From positions 124,001-188,000 of the forward strand of contig CAJTDS010000003.1 in assembly GCA_910575165.1 (NCBI GenBank): a stretch of DNA of 64,000 nt, given 5' to 3'. The stretch is from Eggerthellaceae bacterium. GTDB taxonomy: Bacteria; Actinomycetota; Coriobacteriia; Coriobacteriales; Eggerthellaceae. How positions within the stretch are numbered: the stretch's first letter is position 1; each line of letters opens with the position of its first letter. The notes beneath the pieces are model-generated. The model saw only the letters and a program-made list of their open reading frames with translations. It did not search any database and had not been told where the DNA came from. Shown here one piece after another: positions 1 to 8,763 of this stretch. Position numbers and translations under genes: made by a program.

Positions 1-228
1 GAGACGTTCAAGAAGACTAACCCCGACCTGGCCAGCGACATTATTCAGAACGGCATTCTGCTCACAGGCGGCGGTGGCCTGCTCTCGGGTCTCGACCGCT
101 ACCTCACCGAGAAGCTGGAGATTCCCGTGTGGACCAGCGAGACAGCTCTCACCAACGTGGTCATGGGTTGTCTGAAGGTGCTCGAGACGCCAACCGCCTT
201 GAAGCAGACGCTGATGCGATCGAAGTAA
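1..228 (+). CDS. mreB: Rod-shape-determining protein MreB, C-terminal end (partial)
   Basis: The window opens inside this gene; 75 residues and the TAA stop are visible. The segment contains the glycine-rich LTGGGGLLSGLD motif and the following VWTSETALTNVVMGC stretch, which fit the phosphate/adenosine-binding C-terminal subdomain of MreB actin-like ATPases. MreB forms membrane-associated filaments that direct lateral wall synthesis. It is followed after 18 bp by mreC and then mreD, mrdA and rodA, the classical elongasome order, which supports the call strongly. Nothing can be said about the start or promoter. Confidence 0.93.
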   Translation, partial: ETFKKTNPDLASDIIQNGILLTGGGGLLSGLDRYLTEKLEIPVWTSETALTNVVMGCLKVLETPTALKQTLMRSK

Positions 229-246
229 GGTTTACGCACTAGTCCT

Positions 247-1383
247 ATGGCTCTTAACTTTCAACAACGGGGCAGGTCGGGGGCAAGCTCTGGCCTGCTC
301 GCCCTATTTCTGGCGGTATCGCTTATCCTGGTGATCATCTATACCCGCGAAGGGGACGTGGGCCCGCTTCATCGCGCTCAGGCGACCATGAGCGGCCTGC
401 TTGCCCCGGTGCAGATGGCGGGCGCTCCCGTGGGGGCTGCCACGGCGCAGATGCAGGACGTGGTGGTGGACGCCACGGTGGACGAGGAGAGCTTGTCGGC
501 GCTGCGCGAGCAGAATCGCCAGCTTGTAGCTCAGTACGCCCAGGGCGAGGAGGATCGTCTGGAAGCGGAGCGGCTGCGGGGGCTTTTGGGGCTGAAGGAC
601 GCCTACGAGATGGAGGGCGTGGCGGCCCGCATCATCGGTCGTTCCACCCAGGCGTGGAGCCAGACGGTGACCGTCGACGCCGGCAGTGCCGAAGGCGTGG
701 ACGCCGGGCAGACGGTCATGGGCGCCACGGGCGTGGTGGGGCAGGTCATCGACGTGGCCGACCACAGTGCCACGGTGCGCCTGCTCACCGATCCCAACAG
801 CGGTGCGGCGGCCATGGTGCAGTCCAGCCGCGCGGAGGGCATCGTCCGCGGCTCCTTGGAGGGGCTGCTGTACCTGGAGGACGTGGCGGCGGACAAGCAG
901 GTGAGCCTGGGCGACGTGGTCATCACGTCCGGTCTGGGCGGAAGCTACGTGAAGGGCCTCATCATCGGCACCGTTGCCAAGATAGACATGCGCCAGGGCG
1001 ATTCGCTGCGCCGCATCGTGGTGGCGGCCAACGATGCGCCCGAGCTTCTGGAAGAGGTGTTCGTGGTGTTCACCGTGGGTGCCGAGGATGCTGCGGCTGT
1101 TTCGGCCTCCACCCATCGGGAGCGCGTCCGCCAGCAGCAGGCGGCGGCCCAAGGCGACGGCCAGGGCTCGTCGGATGACGCTGCGGCGTCGGGCGAGGGC
1201 TCGGGAGGCGGCTCCGGAGACGACGCCGACGACGGCGCGGAATCGGGTGGCGGAGACCAGGGCGGAAGCGCCGGGGACGCCGCCGGCGACCAATCGGGAG
1301 ATACGGGCGCGGGTTCCCAGGGCGCCGAGGACGGGCAATCGGGAGATGAGGGCGTGAGTGCGGGCGAAGGCGGTGATCGGTGA
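247..1383 (+). CDS. mreC: Rod-shape-determining protein MreC
   Basis: Bitopic membrane protein linking MreB filaments to the periplasmic/extracytoplasmic wall machinery. A single membrane segment lies near residues 17-33, followed by a short helical, charged region (about 75-115) expected to form the dimer coiled coil, then the two beta-barrel MreC domain (about 120-275) with the typical GVVGQV and VTSGLGG-type strands. The protein is 378 aa, longer than the usual ~280-300. The extra length is an acidic Gly/Ser/Asp-rich tail from about residue 295 to the end, which looks disordered. It lies between mreB and mreD, and its TGA stop overlaps the mreD start, indicating translational coupling. Confidence 0.93.
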   Translation: MALNFQQRGRSGASSGLLALFLAVSLILVIIYTREGDVGPLHRAQATMSGLLAPVQMAGAPVGAATAQMQDVVVDATVDEESLSALREQNRQLVAQYAQGEEDRLEAERLRGLLGLKDAYEMEGVAARIIGRSTQAWSQTVTVDAGSAEGVDAGQTVMGATGVVGQVIDVADHSATVRLLTDPNSGAAAMVQSSRAEGIVRGSLEGLLYLEDVAADKQVSLGDVVITSGLGGSYVKGLIIGTVAKIDMRQGDSLRRIVVAANDAPELLEEVFVVFTVGAEDAAAVSASTHRERVRQQQAAAQGDGQGSSDDAAASGEGSGGGSGDDADDGAESGGGDQGGSAGDAAGDQSGDTGAGSQGAEDGQSGDEGVSAGEGGDR

Positions 1384-1904
1384 TGGAGCGGTCTATCGGG
1401 CGGATAGCCATAGGCGCCGTGGTGGCGTTTCTGCTGCAGATCGTCGCGGCGCCCAACATTGCCGTTGCCGGTGCGCAGCCGAACTTCGCCTTGGCTTACG
1501 TGCTGGTGGTAGCTATAGTCAGGCCCGACGAGGCCGGCAACGTCATGCCGTTTCTCCTGGGGCTTGCCTGCGACCTTATGGGCACCGGTCCTGTGGGCGC
1601 TGAGGCGTTCCTGTTCACGCTGGCGTCGTTCGGTGCCTCCCGGGCGTTCATGGTGCTGGACAACGACACGCTGTTCATGCCCCTTGCCATCTTCTCGGCG
1701 GCGACCCTGCTGGTGGAGCTGAGCTATGGCTGCCTGCTCATGCTGCTGGGTCTGCAGGCGTCCTTCGCCGACGCCTTCATGTACCGGGTGCTGCCGTGTT
1801 CCCTGTTCACCATCGTGGTGGGGCTCGTCCTGTATCCCATCCTGATGAGGCTGTTGCGGGTTGGCCAGATGACGCGCGGGGCCGGCATTCCCGTCATCAG
1901 GTAG
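1383..1904 (+). CDS. mreD: Rod-shape-determining protein MreD
   Basis: Small polytopic membrane protein of about 173 aa with five or so hydrophobic segments; it fits MreD, which pairs with MreC in the elongation complex. The ATG at 1383 overlaps the mreC stop as TGATG; a GTG immediately upstream (1380) is an alternative that adds one residue. A GAAGG element lies 13-17 bases upstream. Recognition rests mainly on length, hydrophobicity, the LGLACDLMG-type stretch after the second segment, and position between mreC and the class B PBP, because MreD sequences diverge rapidly. Confidence 0.88.
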   Translation: MERSIGRIAIGAVVAFLLQIVAAPNIAVAGAQPNFALAYVLVVAIVRPDEAGNVMPFLLGLACDLMGTGPVGAEAFLFTLASFGASRAFMVLDNDTLFMPLAIFSAATLLVELSYGCLLMLLGLQASFADAFMYRVLPCSLFTIVVGLVLYPILMRLLRVGQMTRGAGIPVIR

Positions 1905-1911
1905 GCGCGCC

Positions 1912-4095
1912 ATGGTAACCGCCCTTATAGCAGCAGCGATCGCGCTTGTGGCCGTGGCGGCCGTTGCCGTGGCCGTGGTTGTCCTGCGCCGCCGCAGCAA
2001 GTCCGGCGACGTCAGCGTCAAGCGTCACATCGCCTCCATCGATTCGGTGGGCGTGCATTCCACCCTATCCGATTCGGCGAAGGCCGCCGCCAGCGCACCC
2101 ATGAACCGCGAGCCCTCCGTTTCGGGGTCGAGCCCCGCCGCGCAGACGGGCGCCCCCCTGGCCCCGCGATTTGCGGCCATGGGAGTGCTTACCGCCGGCA
2201 TATTCGGCGCCCTGGCGACCAAGCTGTGGTCCATGCAGGTGATGGATTCGGAGTCCTACGTGGCCCAGGCCGACCGCAACAAGTTCGCCACCATGTACAC
2301 GCCGGCCCCTCGCGGCCGCATCCTGGATGCCGGCGGCATCGCCTTGGTGGACAACCGCGTGGCGCTCACCATCCTGGCGGAGGGCGACGTGGCCGACAAC
2401 GCCGAAGTGGTGGGGCGGCTCTCAGCCGTGCTGGGCCTGCCGCGGGGCATCGTGCGGGCGCGCATCCAGGACACCAGCTCCGGCGCTCAGAGCCAGCGCG
2501 TGGTGGCCTCGGACGTGTCCATGCGCACCGCAGCCTTCATCGCCGAGCACTCCGACGCTTTTCCGGGCGTCACCAGCCAGGCACGCTTCGTGCGCCAGTA
2601 CCCCTATGGCGCCCTGGCGGCCCACGTGCTGGGCTATACCGGGTCGGTTATCCAAGAGGACCTTGACAACGTTGCGGCCGGTCGCGAGATCAAGTCGGGC
2701 GACGAGGTGGGCCGCTCGGGCGTGGAGGGCACCTACGACAACTTCCTGGCCGGTTCCCACGGCGAGCGCAAGGTCATCGCCGACGCCCATGGCAACGTGG
2801 TGGAGGTGGTGAGCGAGGTCCAGTCCACCAAGGGCTCCGACATCCAGCTGACCATCCAGGCCCCGCTGCAGTACGTGTGCGATACGGCCCTGGCGAAGCT
2901 GGTGGCGCCCAACGGCGTTATCGGCACCGGCGTGGGCACGGCGGCCGCAGCGGTGGTGATGGACCCCCGCGACGGCTCCATTCTGGCCATGAGCAGCTAT
3001 CCCACCTATACGCCCATGTCGTTCATCGGCGGCATATCCAACGACCAGTTCGAGACCTATCAGTCCGAAGAGTCGCACTATCCGCTGATGAACCGCGTCA
3101 TCGCCGGCGGCTATCCCGCAGCGTCCACCTACAAGGCGTTCACCAGCCTGGCGGCGCTGGCCTACGGGTTCGCCGACGCGGAGCGCGAATGGGACTGCGA
3201 AGGCGCGTGGGACGGCTGGGACACCGGCCAGCCCCAGCACTGCTGGAACCTCAACGGGCACGGGCCGCTGAACCTGCGCGAGGGCATCGTGAACTCCTGC
3301 GACGTGGTGTTCTACGAGATCGCGAAGAACTTCTACGACGCAAGCGCCTTGGGCGGCAATGCGAATGCCCAGGTGGCCGATGATGCGCTGCAGGAGTACA
3401 TCAAGCGCTACCGCTTCGGCGACCTGACCGGCATCGACTTGGGCGGCGAGATAGCCGGCCGCGTGCCGACGCCCCAGTGGAAGGCGGAGTACTGGGCCGA
3501 CTTCCCCGAAGCGGCTTCGTGGCGCGGCGGCGACTCCACCAACATGGTCATTGGCCAGGGCGACGTGCTGGCAACCCCCATCCAGATGGTTGTGGCCTAC
3601 GGTGCCATCGCCACGGGCAACCTCATGCGGCCGCACGTGCTGGGCAAGGTGATGAACGACCGCGGCCAGGAAACGGTGGACTTCCAGCCGGAAGTGGTGG
3701 CCGTTCCCGATGTGCCGGCGGACAACCTGGTCTTCGTGCGCGATGCGCTCAATGGCGTGGCCGAGGAGAACTCCAGCGTGAGGAAGGTGCTGGAGGAGAA
3801 GGGCCTCGACCCGTCCATCGTGGCCTGCAAGACCGGTACCGGCGAGGTGGCCGGCAAGGAGGACTTCGCCTGGTTCGCTGGCTACGCTCCCTTGGACGAC
3901 CCCCGGTTCGTGGTGGCCGTTCTGGTGGAAGAGGGCGGCGGCGGCTCGGAGTCGGCAACCCCTCTGGGCGCCGAGATCTTGAAGGCTGCCTTCGATTACG
4001 AGGCCGGCGAGCTGACCGCGTTTGGTCGCGTGGCGGGGTCGACGGGCGAATCCGTGGAATACCACGGTAGCGGCGCCACGGGCAGGACGGACTAG
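1912..4095 (+). CDS. mrdA: Elongation-specific peptidoglycan transpeptidase (penicillin-binding protein 2)
   Basis: Class B PBP that cross-links peptidoglycan with RodA. The 727-aa product has the pedestal domain starting at the PRGRILD motif (about residue 135) and a complete transpeptidase triad: S405-x-x-K408 (STYK), S462-C463-D464 in the SxN position, and K640-T641-G642. It shows two hydrophobic segments, one at residues 3-24 followed by arginines and a second around 90-110 just before the pedestal; most PBP2 proteins have only the second. The ~65-residue linker between them is Ser/Ala-rich. If both segments insert, the N-terminus must lie on the outside or the first segment must be a re-entrant or cleaved signal. 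It starts 7 bp after mreD and ends 4 bp before rodA. Confidence 0.93.
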   Translation: MVTALIAAAIALVAVAAVAVAVVVLRRRSKSGDVSVKRHIASIDSVGVHSTLSDSAKAAASAPMNREPSVSGSSPAAQTGAPLAPRFAAMGVLTAGIFGALATKLWSMQVMDSESYVAQADRNKFATMYTPAPRGRILDAGGIALVDNRVALTILAEGDVADNAEVVGRLSAVLGLPRGIVRARIQDTSSGAQSQRVVASDVSMRTAAFIAEHSDAFPGVTSQARFVRQYPYGALAAHVLGYTGSVIQEDLDNVAAGREIKSGDEVGRSGVEGTYDNFLAGSHGERKVIADAHGNVVEVVSEVQSTKGSDIQLTIQAPLQYVCDTALAKLVAPNGVIGTGVGTAAAAVVMDPRDGSILAMSSYPTYTPMSFIGGISNDQFETYQSEESHYPLMNRVIAGGYPAASTYKAFTSLAALAYGFADAEREWDCEGAWDGWDTGQPQHCWNLNGHGPLNLREGIVNSCDVVFYEIAKNFYDASALGGNANAQVADDALQEYIKRYRFGDLTGIDLGGEIAGRVPTPQWKAEYWADFPEAASWRGGDSTNMVIGQGDVLATPIQMVVAYGAIATGNLMRPHVLGKVMNDRGQETVDFQPEVVAVPDVPADNLVFVRDALNGVAEENSSVRKVLEEKGLDPSIVACKTGTGEVAGKEDFAWFAGYAPLDDPRFVVAVLVEEGGGGSESATPLGAEILKAAFDYEAGELTAFGRVAGSTGESVEYHGSGATGRTD

Positions 4096-4099
4096 GGCC

Positions 4100-5302
4100 A
4101 TGAGCAACCTTCCCCAGATACATTCGGTGGTGCGGGCCGCCGAGCCGAAGCAGGCCCGCCAGCAGCGCACCGGCATCCGCCGGTGGGTGAACCTGCCGTT
4201 TCTGTTGGTTATCCTATGCCTGGTCGGCTACGGGCTGATGATTGTGTACTCGGCGGTGTCCGTGGACGAGGACTACAGCTTCACCCGCCAGTTGCAAGGC
4301 GTGGCGGCCGGGCTGGTGGCCATGGCGGTGGTGTGGCGCCTGGACTACCGGCATCTGTCCGGCCTGACCATGCTGTTCCTGGTCATCAACGTGGTGCTTA
4401 TCCTGTCGCCCCACATACCAGGCCTCGGCACCGACGCCGGCATGGGGGCGAAGTCGTGGATCCGGATAGGCATGCAGGTGCAGCCGGGCGAGTTCGCCAA
4501 GATCACGGTGGTGCTGTTGGATGCGTCGGTGATGGCCCGCTACGGCGGCAGGCTCGACGACCCGAAGGAGTACTGCAAGGCGCTGGGGATCATGCTGGTG
4601 CCGTTTCTGTGCATCATGACCCAGCCCGACCTGGGTACCGGCCTGGTATATCTGTTCATAGGGGCCACGGCCATGGTGGTGGGGGGCGCCCGTCCGAAAT
4701 TTATGCTCATCACCTTGGCGGCGGCCATCGTCGCCTTCGGGGCGCTCATGGCCCTGGACGAAGCCATCCTGTCCCAAACCGGCGAGTACAAGATCCTGAA
4801 GGAGTACCAGCGCAAACGCCTGTTCGTGTTCATGAACCAGGACGGGGCGAACCTCTCCGAAGAGGGCTACAACCTCAAGCAGGCCCAGATCGCCATCGGC
4901 TCGGGCGGCCTGTTCGGCAAGGGGCTGTTCCAAGGATCGCAGCATGCGCTTGGGCTGCTGCCCGAGGCGCCTACGGACTTCATCTTCTGCGTTCTTGCGG
5001 AGGAGCTGGGCTTTTTCGGCGTAATGGTACTGTTGCTTTTGTACGTGGCGCTCATTTTGCTATGCTTTCGGATAGCCGCATCGGCCGGCGACATGTTCGG
5101 TATGGTCATCGTCATGTCGGTGGTGGGCATGTGGCTGTTCCAGATTCTGGAAAGCATAGGCATGGACTGCGGGCTGATGCCCATCACGGGCATTCCGCTG
5201 CCCTTCGTCAGCTACGGCTCGTCGTTCATGGTGGTTAATTTCGTCATGCTGGGGCTCATCGGCTCGGTGTGGTCCCACAGCATGGCGACGAAGCGCTCCT
5301 AG
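4100..5302 (+). CDS. rodA: Peptidoglycan glycosyltransferase RodA (SEDS family)
   Basis: SEDS-family polymerase that extends glycan strands from lipid II with its cognate class B PBP. The 400-aa protein has about ten membrane segments and the family signatures GLGTDAG.GAKSWI, a QPDLGTGLV segment, a loop ending with SGGLFGKGL, and PFVSYGSS near the C-terminus. An in-frame start inside mrdA exists (4022), but the ATG at 4100, four bases after the mrdA stop, gives the expected short cytoplasmic N-terminus and avoids a long overlap. The adjacent mrdA gene is its functional partner. Confidence 0.93.
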   Translation: MSNLPQIHSVVRAAEPKQARQQRTGIRRWVNLPFLLVILCLVGYGLMIVYSAVSVDEDYSFTRQLQGVAAGLVAMAVVWRLDYRHLSGLTMLFLVINVVLILSPHIPGLGTDAGMGAKSWIRIGMQVQPGEFAKITVVLLDASVMARYGGRLDDPKEYCKALGIMLVPFLCIMTQPDLGTGLVYLFIGATAMVVGGARPKFMLITLAAAIVAFGALMALDEAILSQTGEYKILKEYQRKRLFVFMNQDGANLSEEGYNLKQAQIAIGSGGLFGKGLFQGSQHALGLLPEAPTDFIFCVLAEELGFFGVMVLLLLYVALILLCFRIAASAGDMFGMVIVMSVVGMWLFQILESIGMDCGLMPITGIPLPFVSYGSSFMVVNFVMLGLIGSVWSHSMATKRS

Positions 5303-5317
5303 GAAAGAAGGTCGGTC

Positions 5318-6700
5318 ATGCAGCTGCCCATTGACGTGAAAGCGGTGTTGGACGAGTCGACCAATATCGATGCCGCCCGCCAGGTGCGCCTTTCGCTGAC
5401 GGTGTACGTCGACCGGTCGGCGCCGGCCTTGCTGGCCGACTGCGTGACTGCCGCCTTTGCGCGCGAGTCCGAAAACGCCCAGGTGTCGGTGCAGTGGGTA
5501 GACGACGACAGCTTCTTCGCGGTTCGCACCGACGACATGGCCTGCCTGGTGGCAGGGTTTTCCAGCCGCATAGGCGAGTACGCGGCCAGCCTGCGCGAGG
5601 CGGGCGTGCCCTGCATGGTGGCAACGAACATGCCGACGCTGGTGGGCCAGATCGCCGAGGCGTCGGGGTACCCCGTCCCCCGCGGCGACGTGGTTGCCCC
5701 CGACGCGCCGGTGGACTTCGTGAGCGCCGCCCAAGATGCCGTGGAGGGAGCGCTGGGCCGGAAGGGCGCCGCGGAGGCCGAGAGCGCGCCGGCCAAGGAA
5801 CCTGTAGCCGTTGCCGCCATGGCCGACGCCGTGGCCGAGGCCACTGCCGAGGAGCTGTCCGGCTCGAAGTCCGTGACGGTGGAGCACGAGGAGGAGCCCT
5901 ACGAGATGACCGACGAGGTATGCCGGTCGCTCAAGCTGCGCATGGGACAGTGGATCATCGCCGCCTGCCGCGAGGTGCGCCTGGCCTTCGCCATGGCGTT
6001 TCCCTTCGTGCGTCGGCCGCTGGCGCTCGATGCGGTGCGCTCCACGGCCATCCAGAACGCCGGCGTGGGCGTGTTCGTGTTCATCCCCGGCGCCGACATG
6101 CCGGTGATGACGCTCAACCAGGCCAAGATGCTGCTCATGATCGCAGCTGCCTACGGTGAAGAACCGGGGCTTGCCCGCGCCAAGGAGCTGGCGGCTGTGG
6201 TGGGCGGCGCCTTTGCCTGCCGTACCATCGCTCGGCAGCTGGTGGGCGTGGTACCCGGGCTCGGCTGGGCCGTGAAGGGCGCTATTGGCTACGTGGGCAC
6301 CGAGGCCATGGGCCGCGCCGCCATCGAGTACTACGAGAACGGCGCCTCCTTGGGCAAACTGGAGGATATGGCCGCTATGGCGGGCGAGAAGGCGGCGAAG
6401 GCTGCCGAGTCGGCCCTGTCGTTTGCGAAGCGCGGCGCCAAGCGTGCGGGCAAGTCGGCCCCTGCCGGCGTGCAGGCCCAGGCGTTCAGCGTGTTTGACA
6501 CCGTGCGCTCCCATTCCCAGGACATAGCCGACGGGGTTGCCGGCGTGGCTGCCGGCGTGGGCGCGGTGGCCGGCGGCGCTGCGGCCGTGGCGGGCGGCGT
6601 TGCCCACGCGGCCGAAAGCGTGCGCTCGGTGGCGGCGAACCGCTTCGGCAGCGGCACGAAGGGCTCTGTGAAGGCCGACTCCAAGGGCCAGGCCCGATGA
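5318..6700 (+). CDS. DUF697-like membrane-associated protein of unknown function
   Basis: A 460-aa protein whose function I do not recognise. The N-terminal ~200 residues are an alpha/beta region with acidic/alanine-rich spacers. From about residue 200 to 350 it resembles DUF697, with AIQNAGVGVFVFIPGADMP, a helical Ala-rich stretch and a VVPGLGWAVKGAIGYVGT motif typical of those GTPase-associated membrane domains. The final ~100 residues are Ala/Gly/Lys-rich with a hydrophobic glycine-rich segment (about 405-430). No P-loop is visible, so the GTPase partner usually fused to DUF697 is absent. A GGAAAG ribosome-binding site precedes ATG 5318, and the stop overlaps the next gene by 4 bp, so it belongs to the mre-rod-radical SAM transcription unit. 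Confidence 0.6.
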   Translation: MQLPIDVKAVLDESTNIDAARQVRLSLTVYVDRSAPALLADCVTAAFARESENAQVSVQWVDDDSFFAVRTDDMACLVAGFSSRIGEYAASLREAGVPCMVATNMPTLVGQIAEASGYPVPRGDVVAPDAPVDFVSAAQDAVEGALGRKGAAEAESAPAKEPVAVAAMADAVAEATAEELSGSKSVTVEHEEEPYEMTDEVCRSLKLRMGQWIIAACREVRLAFAMAFPFVRRPLALDAVRSTAIQNAGVGVFVFIPGADMPVMTLNQAKMLLMIAAAYGEEPGLARAKELAAVVGGAFACRTIARQLVGVVPGLGWAVKGAIGYVGTEAMGRAAIEYYENGASLGKLEDMAAMAGEKAAKAAESALSFAKRGAKRAGKSAPAGVQAQAFSVFDTVRSHSQDIADGVAGVAAGVGAVAGGAAAVAGGVAHAAESVRSVAANRFGSGTKGSVKADSKGQAR

Positions 6701-8763
6701 GGGAGCATCTGACGAACCTGTGGCCGCAGGTGGCGCCTTTGGTGGCTGCCGCAGATCGCCCCTCTCGCTACATAGACCACGAATTCGGCGCCGTGCGCAA
6801 GCCCGACGCCGATTTCCGCTTCTGCATGGTGTACCCCGACACCTACGAGCTGGGGCAGCCGAACCAGGCTCTGCGCATCCTGGTGAACGCCGTGAACGCC
6901 CGGCCGCACCTGGCTGCCGAGCGCGGCTTCATCCCGGCGCCTGACATGTGCGATGCGCTGCGGCGGGAAGGCCTGCCCATCTTCTCAATGGAGAGCTGTG
7001 CGCCGTTTGGCGAGTTCGACGTCATCGGGTTCACGCTGGCCCACGAGCTGGTGGCCACCAACGTGCTTGAGGCGCTGGATTTGGCGGGCATCCCGCTGCG
7101 CGCCACCGATCGCGCCGAGGATGACCCTATCATCGTCGCCGGCGGCCCCTGTGCCTACAATCCCGAACCATTTTACCTGTTCATCGATGCGTTCAGCATC
7201 GGGGAGGGGGAGGAGGCGGTACCGGATGCCTTGGAGCTGATCCGCCAGCTTCGGCTGCAGGGGGCTTCCCGGGCCGACATCCTGCGGGCCTTGGCCGCCC
7301 AGGACGGCTGGTACGTGCCCTCGCTCTACCGCCTGCGCGACGAAGCGGCCGCCCAGCAGGCGGGCAGCTGGCTTGAGCCCGCGCAGCCCGGAGTGCCCGA
7401 TACGGTGGTCAAGCGCATCTACGAGGGCTTCGCGACGTCTCCGGGATGGGAGCCGTGCGTGGTGCCCTACGCCGAAGTGGTGCACGACCGCCTGAGCGTG
7501 GAGGTGCTGCGCGGCTGCGCCCGGGGGTGCCGCTTCTGCCAGGCGGGCATGATGTATAGGCCCGTGCGCGAGCGCAGCGTGCGCAACATCGTGGAGTCGG
7601 TGAAGGCGGGCCTTGCCCACACCGGCTACGACGAGGTGAGCCTCACATCGCTGTCGTCTACGGACCATTCCCGGATAGCCCAGGTGCTCGAACAGCTGAA
7701 CTGCGCGTTTGCCGGTACGGGCACGCGCATCTCGCTGCCGTCCCAGCGGCTCGATTCCTTCGGCGTGGACATGGCGGGCTTGGTGGCGGGCCAGAAGAAG
7801 GGCGGGCTTACCTTCGCTCCCGAAGCGGGCACCCAGCGGCTGCGCAACGTCATCAACAAGAACGTGACCGAGGACGACCTGTTTGCGGCCATAGACGCCG
7901 CCTTCGCCGCCGGTTGGCGCCGCTGCAAGCTGTACTTCATGATCGGGCTGCCCACGGAGACCGACGAGGATGTGAAGGGCATCGCAAGCCTTGCCCAGCG
8001 CGCCTACGACCGGGCGAAGAAGGCAGTGCCGCCCGAGCAGCGGGGCAACATCCGCATGAGCGTGTCGGCGGCGCTGTTCGTACCGAAGGCCCAGACGCCG
8101 TTCCAATGGGACGGTCAGATCCCGCCCGAGGAGGCGCGCCGGCGGGCGCATCTTCTGCGCGACTCGGTGAAGTACAAGGCGGTGGACGTGCATTGGCACG
8201 ACCCAGCTACCAGCTTCGTGGAGGCGGTGATGAGCCGCGGCGGTCGCTTGGCGGCCGAATGGGTGGAGACAGCGTGGAAGCGCGGCGCGCGGTTCGACGC
8301 GTGGACCGAGCACTTCAACGAGCAGGCGTGGCGCGATGCGGCCGACGAGGTGGGGCTCGACGTGGAAGCGGTGGCCCAGACGTCATACGAGCCCGGCTAT
8401 GTGATGCCGTGGGCCCATATCTCCACAGGGGCGTCGGCTCGCTGGCTTGCGAAAGAGCGCTACCGCGCGGCCGAAGAGATCACCACGCCCGACTGCACGT
8501 TCGGCGCGTGTTCGGCCTGCGGGGCATGTCCCGGCTTGGAGTCCGGCAACGTTTTGGCCGCGTTGCGCGTGGCTGCCGGCTCGAACGCGGTGGGCGATGG
8601 CGTTTCCGCGGGGCCCCCCGAGGCCTGCGACGGCGCCGCGTCGAACGCTCGGCCGTCGCGACGCAACCCCTACATCTCCCTGTTGGCCATCGAGGACGAT
8701 TGCGCCCAGGAGAACGCGGTGCCCGAGCCGCACGGTTTCGGCGAAGGAGGTGGCCCACAATGA
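6697..8763 (+). CDS. B12-binding-domain radical SAM protein (TIGR03960 type)
   Basis: Radical SAM enzyme with an N-terminal cobalamin-binding-like domain (about residues 30-190) and a radical SAM core carrying C274-x3-C278-x2-C281 (CARGCRFC) for the [4Fe-4S] cluster. The core continues with an EVSLTSLSSTDH strand and an FAPEAGTQRLR motif typical of the family. The 688-aa length fits the family of paired proteins in which this member is followed by a DUF2344 protein; the substrate is unknown. A C-terminal CSACGACPG cluster near residue 605 is a possible extra metal site. The start codon overlaps the upstream stop (ATGA), as does its stop with the next start. Confidence 0.88.
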   Translation: MREHLTNLWPQVAPLVAAADRPSRYIDHEFGAVRKPDADFRFCMVYPDTYELGQPNQALRILVNAVNARPHLAAERGFIPAPDMCDALRREGLPIFSMESCAPFGEFDVIGFTLAHELVATNVLEALDLAGIPLRATDRAEDDPIIVAGGPCAYNPEPFYLFIDAFSIGEGEEAVPDALELIRQLRLQGASRADILRALAAQDGWYVPSLYRLRDEAAAQQAGSWLEPAQPGVPDTVVKRIYEGFATSPGWEPCVVPYAEVVHDRLSVEVLRGCARGCRFCQAGMMYRPVRERSVRNIVESVKAGLAHTGYDEVSLTSLSSTDHSRIAQVLEQLNCAFAGTGTRISLPSQRLDSFGVDMAGLVAGQKKGGLTFAPEAGTQRLRNVINKNVTEDDLFAAIDAAFAAGWRRCKLYFMIGLPTETDEDVKGIASLAQRAYDRAKKAVPPEQRGNIRMSVSAALFVPKAQTPFQWDGQIPPEEARRRAHLLRDSVKYKAVDVHWHDPATSFVEAVMSRGGRLAAEWVETAWKRGARFDAWTEHFNEQAWRDAADEVGLDVEAVAQTSYEPGYVMPWAHISTGASARWLAKERYRAAEEITTPDCTFGACSACGACPGLESGNVLAALRVAAGSNAVGDGVSAGPPEACDGAASNARPSRRNPYISLLAIEDDCAQENAVPEPHGFGEGGGPQ

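Noticed and set aside
2422-4176. Long antisense open frame (584 codons) opposite mrdA
   Set aside because: High-GC shadow frame; His/Gly/Arg-rich low-complexity translation, no ribosome-binding site, and the plus strand is a clear PBP2.
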